A stretch of DNA of 64,000 nucleotides, from the NCBI RefSeq assembly GCF_007670255.1, contig NZ_SZVS01000003.1:332295-396294 (forward strand), given 5' to 3'. The notes below the pieces were generated by a model. The model was given only the letters and a program-made list of their open reading frames with translations, searched no databases and was not told the origin of the DNA. This document shows positions 35,128-45,456 of this stretch, piece after piece. The position numbers and the translations under genes were made by a program. Position 1 is the first letter of the stretch. Each line of letters starts with the position of its first letter. Source of the DNA: Paenarthrobacter nicotinovorans. Its GTDB lineage: Bacteria > Actinomycetota > Actinomycetes > Actinomycetales > Micrococcaceae.

Positions 35128-36343
35128 TTCGCGCGCCCAGCGGCTCGCGGGCTGCCAACCAGCCCGCGGCCGCCAGCAGCAGCACGCATCCGGTGATGGC
35201 GAAAGCCCAACCGTAACCCCAGTGGTCGGCCATCAGGCCGGCCACGACCGGGCCGATGATCGCGCCGGTGTCAGCCGCCATCTGGAAGACGGCAAGCACC
35301 TTGCCGCCGGATCGTCCGCGTCCAATCACGTCGGCGACGGCGGCCTGCTGGGCCGGGCCCAGCAGGCCGGAGCCGAACCCCGCCACCGCGGAAGCGACGA
35401 GGAACGCAGTGAGGTCCGTCGTCAATCCGATAAGCCCGGTGGACACGCCCGTAATCACGAGGCCTGGAATTAACAGGAACTTGCGCCCCCACGCGTCTGC
35501 CAAGCGGCCGGAAGAAGTCAGGGCGAGGGCATTTCCCACGGCAAAGACCGCCAAAGCCCAGGCGGCCGTCTCCGGCCGTGAATCCAGGACAGCCACCGCG
35601 AACAGGGGGATGGTGGCCATGCGGACACCGAAGGTCACCCAGCCATTGCCGAAGCTGGAGAACACGGCTGCCCGGTATGCCGAGTCAGCCAATGCCTCGC
35701 CCAGCGCCATGGCTGGTGCATGCCCGGTTTCCTGGGAGACGCTGCCGTTGCCACTGAGCATGGTCCGGACCACTACAGCGGCCACAAGCAGCGCACCGGC
35801 ATAGGCCAGGAAGGGAACCCGGAGCCCGAAACCCGCCAGCAGGCCACCTGCCACCGGTCCCAGCACGCTGCCGATCAGGAACGCTGAAGCATAAGCGCCG
35901 GAAACGCGCCCGCGGCGTTCCGGCGGGGCAAGCCTGATGAGCAATCCCATGGCGGCAACGGTGAACATCACTGAACCGGCACCGCCCAAACCACGGAAAA
36001 TCACCAGCTGCCAGTAATCCTGGGCGAAGGCACAGGCTGCGGTGGACACCGCCACGATCAATAGGCCGCAGACGTAGACGTTCCTTTCTCCGAAGCGCCC
36101 GATCAACGCACCGCCGGCCGGCGCGAAAACCAGCCGCATGAAGGCGAAGATGCTTACGATCACGGCAGCGGCAGTGGCGCCGACGTCGAAAGTGGTAGCA
36201 AATTGCGGCAGCACCGGAGCGACGAGCCCGAATCCCAAGGCGATCAGGAACGCCGCTGCCAACATCACCTTGATGTCACGGGGCAAGGGAACCTTCTCCT
36301 GCCGGATCCTTGGAGCTTTGACGGATCGTGGCGACTGGGTCAT
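35120..36343 (-). CDS. MFS transporter (multidrug efflux-like)
   Basis: The 407-residue product starts at the ATG at 36343, with AAGGACC 8 nt upstream; the open frame further upstream is not protein-like. It has about 12 hydrophobic segments and the A-motif GALIGRFGERNVYVCGLL near residue 75, repeated as GRLADAWGRKFLL near 255. A GXXGPXXGG motif (GSVLGPVAGGLLAGFG, near 150) in helix 5 is typical of drug/proton antiporters. The substrate is unknown. The gene is divergent from amtB and overlaps the ftsY stop. Confidence 0.82.
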   Translation of the reverse strand: MTQSPRSVKAPRIRQEKVPLPRDIKVMLAAAFLIALGFGLVAPVLPQFATTFDVGATAAAVIVSIFAFMRLVFAPAGGALIGRFGERNVYVCGLLIVAVSTAACAFAQDYWQLVIFRGLGGAGSVMFTVAAMGLLIRLAPPERRGRVSGAYASAFLIGSVLGPVAGGLLAGFGLRVPFLAYAGALLVAAVVVRTMLSGNGSVSQETGHAPAMALGEALADSAYRAAVFSSFGNGWVTFGVRMATIPLFAVAVLDSRPETAAWALAVFAVGNALALTSSGRLADAWGRKFLLIPGLVITGVSTGLIGLTTDLTAFLVASAVAGFGSGLLGPAQQAAVADVIGRGRSGGKVLAVFQMAADTGAIIGPVVAGLMADHWGYGWAFAITGCVLLLAAAGWLAAREPLGARIS

Positions 36344-36428
36344 TTGGTGCTGGTCCTTCTGGTGGGATCTGGCGTTTGAACGCCTTGAGTGACGGAAAAC
36401 CGGGCTCAGCCCATGAAGTCCGACGCCT

Positions 36429-36466
36429 GAAACATATCCGTAACGTCGCAGATATGCACCATTTAC
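36429..36466 (+). promoter_or_regulatory. Putative GlnR-type nitrogen-control box upstream of amtB
   Basis: Four pentamers spaced by exactly 6 nt read GAAAC (36429), GTAAC (36440), GATAT (36451) and TTTAC (36462). They alternate like the GlnR box, whose known consensus is gTnAC-n6-GaAAC repeats with 11-bp phasing. If the TATAAA at 36497-36502 is the -10, the box is centred near -60, a normal activator position. The assignment is inference. Confidence 0.5.
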
Positions 36467-36481
36467 GTTGGGGAGGTTGTT

Positions 36482-36519
36482 GTAACGGCCCCGCAATATA
36501 AAACCCGCGCAGGTGAAAC
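36482..36519 (+). promoter_or_regulatory. Second, weaker GlnR-like box overlapping the amtB promoter
   Basis: GTAAC (36482), GCAAT (36493), CCCGC (36504) and GAAAC (36515) keep the same 11-bp phasing, but only the outer two match the consensus well. It covers the candidate -10 TATAAA (36497-36502), so it may be chance or may serve repression. Confidence 0.3.
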
Positions 36520-36605
36520 ACTGCGGCACAAAACTCTTAAGCAGGACGCAAAAGGCGTCAGGACAGCGGTTGAACCGCAGATCTAGCAAGAGAGGAACGT
36601 GCACC

Positions 36606-37940
36606 ATGGAACTTACCGCAGGTCACGTATGGGTCATGGTGGCGGCGGCGCTTGTGCTGTTCATGACACCTGGTCTGGCATTTTTCTACGGCGGCATGAC
36701 ACGCGCCAAAGCAGCTTTGAACATGATGATGATGAGCTTCATCTCCATCGGCATCGTCGGCGTCGTCTGGGTGCTGTGGGGCGCGTCCATGAGCTCCGGC
36801 GAAGGTTTCCTGGAGATCGTGGGCAACCCGCTCGCCACCTTCGGCCTCGAAGGGGTCAGCGCGACTCCGGATGGCCTGATCAAGGTTGGTTACGCAGCTA
36901 CCTTCGCCATCATCACGGTGGCCCTTATCAGTGGCGCCATTGCAGACCGCGCCAAGTTCGGGGCCTGGAGCATCTTTGTGCCTGTCTGGGTCACCCTGGT
37001 TTACTGCCCCCTGGCCTACATGGTGTGGGGCGGCGGCCTCTTCGGCCCTGAAGGTGCGATCGGCAAGGCCCTGGGCCACGCCATCGACTTCGCCGGCGGC
37101 ACCGTGGTGCACATCAACGCAGGTGTGGCGGCCCTTGTCCTGGTCCTCATCATCGGCAACCGTCGTGGTTTCGGCAAGGACCCCAACCACCGTCCGCACA
37201 ACATCCCGTTCGTCATGCTCGGTGCGGCCATCCTCTGGTTTGGTTGGTTCGGCTTCAACGGCGGCGCAGCAGCGACTGCTGAACAGGGCGGCCTGATCTG
37301 GATCAACACCCTTGCAGCCCCGGCAGCGGCCATGATCGGCTGGCTCATCACTGAGCGGATCCGTGACGGTCACCCGACGTCCCTCGGCGCGGCCTCCGGT
37401 GTCGTGGCCGGCCTCGTGGCCATCACCCCGGCTTGTGCCGATGTCAGCCCCGTGGGTGCCCTCGGCCTCGGTGTGGTTGCCGGTGTGGCCTCCGCCCTTG
37501 CAGTCGGCCTGAAGTTCCGCTGGGGCTTCGATGACTCGCTGGACGTTGTAGGCGTCCACCTCGTCTCCGGCATCATCGGCACCGTGGCCCTCGGCTTCAT
37601 CGCAGTCCCGAGCGAAGGCTCCACCCCCGGCGGTCTCTTCTACGGCGGCGGATTCGCCCAGCTGTGGGCGCAGCTCGCAGCAGCCGGCGTGGCAATTGTC
37701 TTCTCGGCGGTCATGACGGCCATCATCGCCCTGGCCATCCACAAGACCATGGGCTTCCGGGTCTCCACCGAACAGGAGAACGTCGGTGTCGACCTCAGCC
37801 TCCACGCTGAGACGGCCTACGAGTTTGGCGTCAACGGACACGGTGGCAGCTTCCAGCCGCTGCACGAGGCCATGATCGGCAAAACGGAAGCCCCGGCAAG
37901 CAAAGCATCCGCAGAAGGCAAGGAGAGTGTCCAGGCATGA
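36606..37940 (+). CDS. amtB: Ammonium transporter
   Basis: AmtB of 444 residues is a trimeric ammonium channel of the cytoplasmic membrane with 11 predicted helices. The ATG at 36606 follows AGAGAGGAA. Signature parts are FFYGGMTRAKAALNMMMMS near residue 25, the first conserved pore histidine in FAGGTVVHINAGVAALVL near 165, WFGWFGFNGGAA near 215 and GVHLVSGIIGTVALGF near 315. It overlaps glnK by 4 nt, and GlnK blocks the channel under nitrogen excess. GlnR-like boxes lie upstream. Confidence 0.95.
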   Translation: MELTAGHVWVMVAAALVLFMTPGLAFFYGGMTRAKAALNMMMMSFISIGIVGVVWVLWGASMSSGEGFLEIVGNPLATFGLEGVSATPDGLIKVGYAATFAIITVALISGAIADRAKFGAWSIFVPVWVTLVYCPLAYMVWGGGLFGPEGAIGKALGHAIDFAGGTVVHINAGVAALVLVLIIGNRRGFGKDPNHRPHNIPFVMLGAAILWFGWFGFNGGAAATAEQGGLIWINTLAAPAAAMIGWLITERIRDGHPTSLGAASGVVAGLVAITPACADVSPVGALGLGVVAGVASALAVGLKFRWGFDDSLDVVGVHLVSGIIGTVALGFIAVPSEGSTPGGLFYGGGFAQLWAQLAAAGVAIVFSAVMTAIIALAIHKTMGFRVSTEQENVGVDLSLHAETAYEFGVNGHGGSFQPLHEAMIGKTEAPASKASAEGKESVQA

Positions 37941-38275
37941 AGCTCATCACGGCGATCGTTCGTCCCGAAAAGCTTGAAGCAGTCCGTGAAGGCCTCGAGG
38001 CCTACGGAGTCCAGGGCCTGACGGTCAGCGCGGCCAGCGGTTACGGCCGCCAGCGTGGCTACACCGAGGTGTACCGGGGAGCTGAATACAACGTGGATTT
38101 GCTGCCGAAGGTCCGCATCGAAGTCCTCGCCACGGACGAGCAAGCGGACGACATCCTGGATGTCCTCATCGCCAGTTCAAATACCGGCAGGGCCGGAGAC
38201 GGCAAGGTGTGGACGGTTGACGTTTACGAAGCCGTGCGGGTTCGCACAGGCGAACGGGGCGCAGCCGCCATCTAA
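37937..38275 (+). CDS. glnK: Nitrogen regulatory protein P-II
   Basis: This PII trimer subunit of 112 residues senses 2-oxoglutarate and ATP/ADP and controls AmtB. The T-loop YGRQRGYTEVYRGAEY ends in Tyr51, the residue modified (adenylylated in actinobacteria) by GlnD. The C-terminal GRAGDGKVWTVDV is also conserved. The ATG overlaps the amtB stop. A strong terminator follows about 30 nt after the stop, so glnD, which often follows in actinobacteria, is not in this operon. Confidence 0.95.
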   Translation: MKLITAIVRPEKLEAVREGLEAYGVQGLTVSAASGYGRQRGYTEVYRGAEYNVDLLPKVRIEVLATDEQADDILDVLIASSNTGRAGDGKVWTVDVYEAVRVRTGERGAAAI

Positions 38276-38303
38276 GGCGAAGCCGGACATCAGGGCAGAA
38301 CAC

Positions 38304-38343
38304 AAGCGGGCCGGGTACCACTTAAGGTACCCGGCCCGCTTTT
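38304..38343. terminator. Bidirectional terminator between glnK and zwf
   Basis: A perfect 16-bp stem (AAGCGGGCCGGGTACC and its complement) with a 6-nt loop ends in a T-run on the plus strand. On the minus strand the stem is followed by TGTG rather than a T-run, so termination of zwf here is less certain. Confidence 0.88.
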
Positions 38344-38359
38344 GCCTTCGACGGCGGCG

Positions 38360-39760
38360 TCAGTTCCCGACGGCGGTGGGCCAGGAGGCCGGCCCGGCGC
38401 TTCCGGCGTCGTATTCTTCCAACGGAACCTCGTCCTTTTCCCAGGCGCGAAGGACGGGCTCGATGATCCGCCAGCAGTCTTCAGCGGTGTCTCCTCGAAC
38501 GGACAGCAAGGGATCGCCGGTGAGGATGCCTTCCAGGACTTCACCGTAGGGCAGCAGGTCCGCTGCGCTGAGCTGGGCCACCAGGCTGGCTCTGTCCAGG
38601 GTGAAGATGTCTCCGGGGCCGTTGACGTCGACATCCAGTTGCAGGACATCAGGGCCGAATCCGATACGGAGCTGATTGGGCGAGTCCACTCCCGAGAACC
38701 CCTTTGGCAGGTGCGGAACCGGCCGGAAGGTGATGACGGCTTCCTTGCGCCGCTGCCCCAGTGCCTTGCCTGAGCGGAGGATGAAGGGAACTCCCGCCCA
38801 GCGCCAGTTGTCGATCTCCACCTGCACCTCTGCGAGAGTCTCGGTGTTGCGGCCGGGATCCACGCCTTGCTCGGCCGTGTAGTCGGGCACAGTGCGCTCA
38901 CCCAGCGTTCCGGCTGTGTACCTGGCCCGGCGGGTGGAGGCCTCGTAGGGGGCTTTGATGCTGCTGGCACGCAGCACGGTGGCTACGGCATCACGGAGGT
39001 CCCGCTCTTCGATGGTGGCCGGGGCGTCGATGGCCAGGAATGCCATGATGTGCAGAAGGTGGCTCTGGATCATGTCCCGCAAGGCACCCGCGGTGTCGTA
39101 GTAGCGGGCCCGGCCTTCGAGGGCCAAGTCCTCATCGAAGATGACTTCCACTTTTTCAATGTGGTCGCGGTTCCAGACGGGCTCAAGGAAGCGGTTGGCG
39201 AAGCGAAGGCCCAGGATGTTCAGCACCGTGGCCTTGCCCAGGAAGTGGTCCACGCGGTGAATGTGGTCCTCGGGCACCAGCGCCGCAAGTGTTTTGTTCA
39301 GCTCGTGTGCTGATTCCGTGCCTGAACCGAAGGGCTTTTCCATGACCAGTCGCGTTCCTGCCGGCACTTGGTCCCGATGCAGTACTTCGCAGGCCTTCTG
39401 GCTGACATGGGGTGGCAGAGCGAAGTAGACGGCGACGGGACCCTCCAGCTGTGCCAGCAGATCAGCCAGGGGGCCATCGGCTGTTACGTCTACCTGGTGG
39501 TAGGAAGTGTTGTTGGCAACAGCGTCCAGTGCCGCGTTTCCTGCCGTATCCGCCGACGTCGACGCCGCCGCGAAAGCGCCCCTCACTCTTTCCTTCCATT
39601 GTTCGGGGGACCAGGGGTCGGAGCCGGCACCCACCAGCCTCAGGCCGGGCGCGCGTCCGGCCGCCAGCAGCCCCGCAAGCCCGGGCAGGAGCAGCCTGCC
39701 TGTCAGGTCCCCGGACGCGCCGAGGATGAGCAACGTTTTTACAGTTGTTTTACTGGTCAC
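38360..39760 (-). CDS. zwf: Glucose-6-phosphate dehydrogenase
   Basis: The 466-residue product oxidises glucose-6-phosphate with NADP, entering the pentose phosphate pathway. The dinucleotide motif LLILGASGDLTGRLLLPGL is near residue 10, and the substrate/catalytic stretch HRVDHFLGKATVLNIL near 170, where other family members have RIDHYLGK. The GTG at 39760 is the likely start, because the frame upstream is low-complexity and lacks homology. AAGGTGG lies 12 nt before it. It is not beside tkt/tal/opcA as the main actinobacterial copy usually is, so it may be a second isoform. Confidence 0.9.
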   Translation of the reverse strand: MTSKTTVKTLLILGASGDLTGRLLLPGLAGLLAAGRAPGLRLVGAGSDPWSPEQWKERVRGAFAAASTSADTAGNAALDAVANNTSYHQVDVTADGPLADLLAQLEGPVAVYFALPPHVSQKACEVLHRDQVPAGTRLVMEKPFGSGTESAHELNKTLAALVPEDHIHRVDHFLGKATVLNILGLRFANRFLEPVWNRDHIEKVEVIFDEDLALEGRARYYDTAGALRDMIQSHLLHIMAFLAIDAPATIEERDLRDAVATVLRASSIKAPYEASTRRARYTAGTLGERTVPDYTAEQGVDPGRNTETLAEVQVEIDNWRWAGVPFILRSGKALGQRRKEAVITFRPVPHLPKGFSGVDSPNQLRIGFGPDVLQLDVDVNGPGDIFTLDRASLVAQLSAADLLPYGEVLEGILTGDPLLSVRGDTAEDCWRIIEPVLRAWEKDEVPLEEYDAGSAGPASWPTAVGN

Positions 39761-39930
39761 TGTGCCAGCATGCCACCTTGCCAGCGTGACTTGGTACCCT
39801 AGATAGTCGAGTCCCGTGGATAACGCAGATTTGTTGTGGTTGAGACACATCTGTTGGGGCAGTAATCGTCAAGACTCTGGTGTGCCGGACCGGCCACCAT
39901 TCGTAGACCATCGAAAGAAGTGCACGGCGC

Positions 39931-41514
39931 GTGTTCAATTCACTCTCTGACCGGTTGACAGCAACCTTCAAGAACCTTCGTGGCAAGGGCCGCCTCACCG
40001 AGGCTGATGTCGATGCCACAGTCCGGGAGATTCGCCGTGCCCTCCTGGACGCGGACGTCGCCGTGTCCGTGGTCCGTGAGTTCACCGGTCGCATCCGCGA
40101 ACGTGCCCTGGGCGCCGAGGTTTCGGGGGCGTTGAACCCGAGCCAGCAGATAGTCAAGATCGTCAACGAGGAACTCAAGGAGATCCTCGGTGGCGAGACC
40201 CGCCGTATCCGCCTGGCGAAAACCGGCCCGACCATCATCATGCTGGCCGGTCTCCAAGGTGCCGGTAAGACCACCCTGGCGGGCAAGCTGTCCAAGTGGC
40301 TCAAGGCCCAGGGCCACAGCCCCCTGCTGGTCGCCTGCGACCTTCAGCGCCCCAATGCAGTAACCCAGCTCCAGGTTGTTGGACAGCGTGCCGGTGTCCC
40401 GGTCTTCGCTCCGCACCCCGGCGCCACCTCCTCCGAACTTGAGCACCCCGCCGGTGATCCGGTCGCCGTTGCCAAGGCCGGTGTCGAGGAAGCGCGCCAG
40501 AAGCTTCACGACGTCGTGATCGTGGACACGGCCGGCCGCCTCGGTGTTGACGCCGAGATGATGGACCAGGCCCGCCGCATCCGCCAGGCGATCATTCCCA
40601 ACGAAGTTCTTTTCGTTATCGACTCCATGATCGGCCAGGACGCCGTCAACACGGCGATGGCCTTCGATGAAGGCGTCAACTTCACCGGCATCGTCCTTTC
40701 CAAGCTCGACGGCGATGCCCGCGGTGGTGCCGCCCTGTCCGTAGCGTCGGTGACCGGCAAGCCGGTCATGTTCGCGTCGACGGGCGAAGGCCTGGACGAT
40801 TTCGAACTCTTCCACCCGGACCGCATGGCCTCGCGCATCCTGGACATGGGTGACGTCCTCACCCTGATCGAACAGGCTGAGAAGGCGTGGGACAAGGAAG
40901 AAGCAGCCCGGATGGCGAAGAAGTTCGCCGACCAGGAAGACTTCACCCTGGACGACTTCCTCGCCCAGATGCAGCAGATCCGCAACATGGGCTCCATGAA
41001 GAAGATGCTCATGATGATGCCGGGTGCGCAAAACATCCGCCAGCAGCTGGAGAACTTCGACGAAAAAGAGATCGACCGCGTCGAAGCCATCGTCCGCTCC
41101 ATGACACCGCATGAGCGTGTCGCCCCGAAGATCATCAACGGTTCACGCCGTGCGCGTATCGCCAAGGGCTCCGGTGTCCACGTCTCCGAGGTCAACGGGC
41201 TGTTGGAGCGTTTCGCCCAAGCCCAGAAGATGATGAAGAAGCTGGCCCAGGGTGGCGGCATGCCGGGGATGCCCGGAATGCCTGGCCTTGGTGGTCCTGG
41301 CGGCGGACGCAAGAACGGCAAGAACGCCCCCAAGAAGAAGGCGCGGTCCGGCAACCCGGCCAAGGCGGCCCAGGAGTTGCGCGATGCCGAGGCCAAGCGG
41401 GCCAACGCAGCTTCGGCAGCTCCCAAGGGTGCAGCTTTCGGCCAGGGCGCTGCGGACTTCGATCCGTCATCGCTGAACCTTCCCAAGGGCTTCGACAAGT
41501 TCCTCGGCAAATAA
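39931..41514 (+). CDS. ffh: Signal recognition particle protein Ffh
   Basis: Ffh of 527 residues binds signal peptides and 4.5S RNA and docks with FtsY. The N domain (about 1-90) precedes the GTPase G domain: G1 GLQGAGKTTLAGKLSK near 107, DTAGRLGVDAEMMDQ near 190, and SKLDGDARGGAAL near 248. The Met-rich M domain (about 320-440) includes MGSMKKMLMMMPG. The C-terminal extension (GMPGMPGMPGLGGPGGGRKN and a basic, Ala-rich tail) is longer than in Escherichia coli, as usual in actinobacteria. The GTG start has AAAGAAG upstream. Confidence 0.96.
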   Translation: MFNSLSDRLTATFKNLRGKGRLTEADVDATVREIRRALLDADVAVSVVREFTGRIRERALGAEVSGALNPSQQIVKIVNEELKEILGGETRRIRLAKTGPTIIMLAGLQGAGKTTLAGKLSKWLKAQGHSPLLVACDLQRPNAVTQLQVVGQRAGVPVFAPHPGATSSELEHPAGDPVAVAKAGVEEARQKLHDVVIVDTAGRLGVDAEMMDQARRIRQAIIPNEVLFVIDSMIGQDAVNTAMAFDEGVNFTGIVLSKLDGDARGGAALSVASVTGKPVMFASTGEGLDDFELFHPDRMASRILDMGDVLTLIEQAEKAWDKEEAARMAKKFADQEDFTLDDFLAQMQQIRNMGSMKKMLMMMPGAQNIRQQLENFDEKEIDRVEAIVRSMTPHERVAPKIINGSRRARIAKGSGVHVSEVNGLLERFAQAQKMMKKLAQGGGMPGMPGMPGLGGPGGGRKNGKNAPKKKARSGNPAKAAQELRDAEAKRANAASAAPKGAAFGQGAADFDPSSLNLPKGFDKFLGK

Positions 41515-41540
41515 CCGCGCTGGCATCCCAGCGGCACAGG

Positions 41541-41568
41541 TTGGGATGTCGGAGCCGTCGCATAGGCT
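41541..41568 (+). promoter_or_regulatory. Promoter of the alpha/beta hydrolase gene (leaderless)
   Basis: TTGGGA (41541-41546), a 16-nt spacer and TAGGCT (41563-41568) are followed by 6 nt and the ATG at 41575. Both elements and the distance to the ATG fit a leaderless mRNA. A small hairpin (41518-41533) lies just before and may help end ffh transcription. Confidence 0.6.
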
Positions 41569-41574
41569 GAACCA

Positions 41575-44102
<2,528 letters not shown>

Positions 44103-44106
44103 TTAC

Positions 44107-44196
44107 TCACTTCCTTCGCCGGCATTACCCGGACAGGTTCAACGGTCGCAGGCCGCCTCAGCCCGATCTCAGCCCCTGCAAGGGCCCCCGTGTGGT
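44107..44196 (-). ncRNA. TPP (THI element) riboswitch upstream of thiC
   Basis: Read on the minus strand, the conserved THI-box parts appear in order: GGGGCTGAGAT, then a variable P3 arm, then GTTGAACCTGTCCGGGTAATGCCGGCGAAGGAA. The CTGAGA and ACCTG-x-GGxTAATGCCxGCG cores are those of the TPP aptamer. The last helix runs into GGAAGTGAG, the likely Shine-Dalgarno sequence of thiC, with no terminator stem between, so control should be translational. Confidence 0.95.
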
Positions 44197-44285
44197 CATG
44201 ACGAAGCTACCACAGCTCCCGTACGCCACCCAGTCACATGGCACCTGGTCAGATGTTGGCTGCACTAGCCGGCCCTGTAGCGGAC

Positions 44286-44291
44286 TAGGAT
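44286..44291 (+). promoter_or_regulatory. -10 hexamer of the amidohydrolase gene (leaderless)
   Basis: TAGGAT is followed by 6 nt (TCTGGC) and the ATG at 44298, and no ribosome-binding site is visible. No clear -35 was found. Confidence 0.5.
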
Positions 44292-44297
44292 TCTGGC

Positions 44298-45380
44298 ATG
44301 CCCAACATCATCGAATTCAGCGGACCCGTGCTCGTCGCCGCAGATCAGGAACGACGCGGGATGTGGTCCGTTGGGGGCACCCTTACTTTCGAGCGCCCCA
44401 AGGAGCAACCGGACAGCGTGCTTGACGGCTGGGTCCTGCCGGGATTCGTTGATGCCCACTGCCACATCGGACTGGGCGCCGGTGGAGCGGTGGATGAGCC
44501 CACCACCCTCGCGCAGGCCCAGGCGGACCGGGACGCGGGAACCCTGCTCATCCGCGACTGCGGATCGCCCAGCGACACGCGGTGGGTGCAGCAGCGCGAG
44601 GACTTGCCCCGCCTGATCAGATCCGGCCGCCATATAGCCCGAAGCCGCCGGTACCTGCGCGGATTGGGTCACGAGATTGAGCCGGAGCAGTTGGTCGAGA
44701 CCGTCCGGAAGGAAGCCCGCGACGGCGACGGCTGGGTGAAACTGGTGGGCGACTGGATTGACCGGGGCATTGGTGACCTGGCTGCCTCCTTTCCGGCGAA
44801 GACGGTCAAGGACGCCATTACCGCCGCCCACGACGAGGGCGCCCGGGTCACGGCACATTGCTTTGCCGAAGACACCATCGACGACATGCTTGATGCCGGT
44901 ATCGACTGCATCGAACACGCAACGGGTCTGTTGCCACGCCACATTCCACGGCTCGTGGAGCAGTCCGTTCCTATCGTTCCCACACTCGTCAACATCGCCA
45001 CATTCCCGGATATCGCCGCCCAGGCCGCGCCCAAATTTCCGGGATACGCGGACCACATGACGCGCCTCTGGGAACGCAGGCGTGAACGCGTGGTGGAGGC
45101 GTACGAGGCCGGAGTAGCCATTCATGCCGGTACGGACGCGGGCAGCGTCATTCGGCATGGCCGGATCGCAGACGAGATGAAGGAACTGCACGACGCCGGC
45201 CTGCCGCCTGCAGCGGTCCTCGATGCGGCCACGTGGGGCGCCCGCAAGTGGCTGGGAGCCGAGGCCATCAGCGAAGGGGCGAGTGCCGACGTCGTGATCT
45301 GCCATGAGGATCCGCGCCGGAATCTGGCTGCCGTTTCCGCGCTGAAGCACGTCGTCCTTCGAGGGCAGCTGATCCACTAG
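44298..45380 (+). CDS. Amidohydrolase family protein
   Basis: The 360-residue product is a metal-dependent TIM-barrel hydrolase. It has the N-terminal HxH motif in LPGFVDAHCHIG (near residue 50), GWVKLVGDW with a lysine that may be a metal bridge (near 150), the histidines of VTAHCFAED (near 190) and CIEHATG (near 210), and the aspartate of HAGTDAGS (near 278). The family includes imidazolonepropionase- and prolidase-like enzymes. Substrate cannot be predicted. It is divergent from thiC and probably starts as a leaderless mRNA. Confidence 0.82.
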   Translation: MPNIIEFSGPVLVAADQERRGMWSVGGTLTFERPKEQPDSVLDGWVLPGFVDAHCHIGLGAGGAVDEPTTLAQAQADRDAGTLLIRDCGSPSDTRWVQQREDLPRLIRSGRHIARSRRYLRGLGHEIEPEQLVETVRKEARDGDGWVKLVGDWIDRGIGDLAASFPAKTVKDAITAAHDEGARVTAHCFAEDTIDDMLDAGIDCIEHATGLLPRHIPRLVEQSVPIVPTLVNIATFPDIAAQAAPKFPGYADHMTRLWERRRERVVEAYEAGVAIHAGTDAGSVIRHGRIADEMKELHDAGLPPAAVLDAATWGARKWLGAEAISEGASADVVICHEDPRRNLAAVSALKHVVLRGQLIH

Positions 45381-45387
45381 GAATAAA

Positions 45388-45399
45388 TTGAAGCTTCAA
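45388..45399. promoter_or_regulatory. Palindromic operator candidate upstream of the VOC dioxygenase gene
   Basis: TTGAAGCTTCAA is a perfect 12-bp palindrome within an AT-rich stretch, extended by AAAT on the left and AATTT on the right. It lies 57 nt before the ATG at 45457. MarR-type regulators of quinone and aromatic stress bind similar palindromes near catechol dioxygenase-like genes. The regulator itself is not in this window. Confidence 0.5.
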
Positions 45400-45456
45400 G
45401 TAATTTAGATAGGTAGAACGAGCCGAAAGGCGGCCGCACGACACCGGGAGCTTCAC

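Noticed and set aside
36558..37865. 435-codon minus-strand ORF opposite amtB
   Set aside because: His/Asp-rich shadow translation of a well-conserved transporter gene with no family resemblance.
39761..39850. N-terminal extension of zwf to 39850
   Set aside because: The extra 30 residues are not family-like, and the GTG at 39760 places the dinucleotide motif at the usual distance.
41518..41533. Small hairpin after ffh as a terminator
   Set aside because: Only a 6-bp stem with no T-run; it is too weak to call as a feature.
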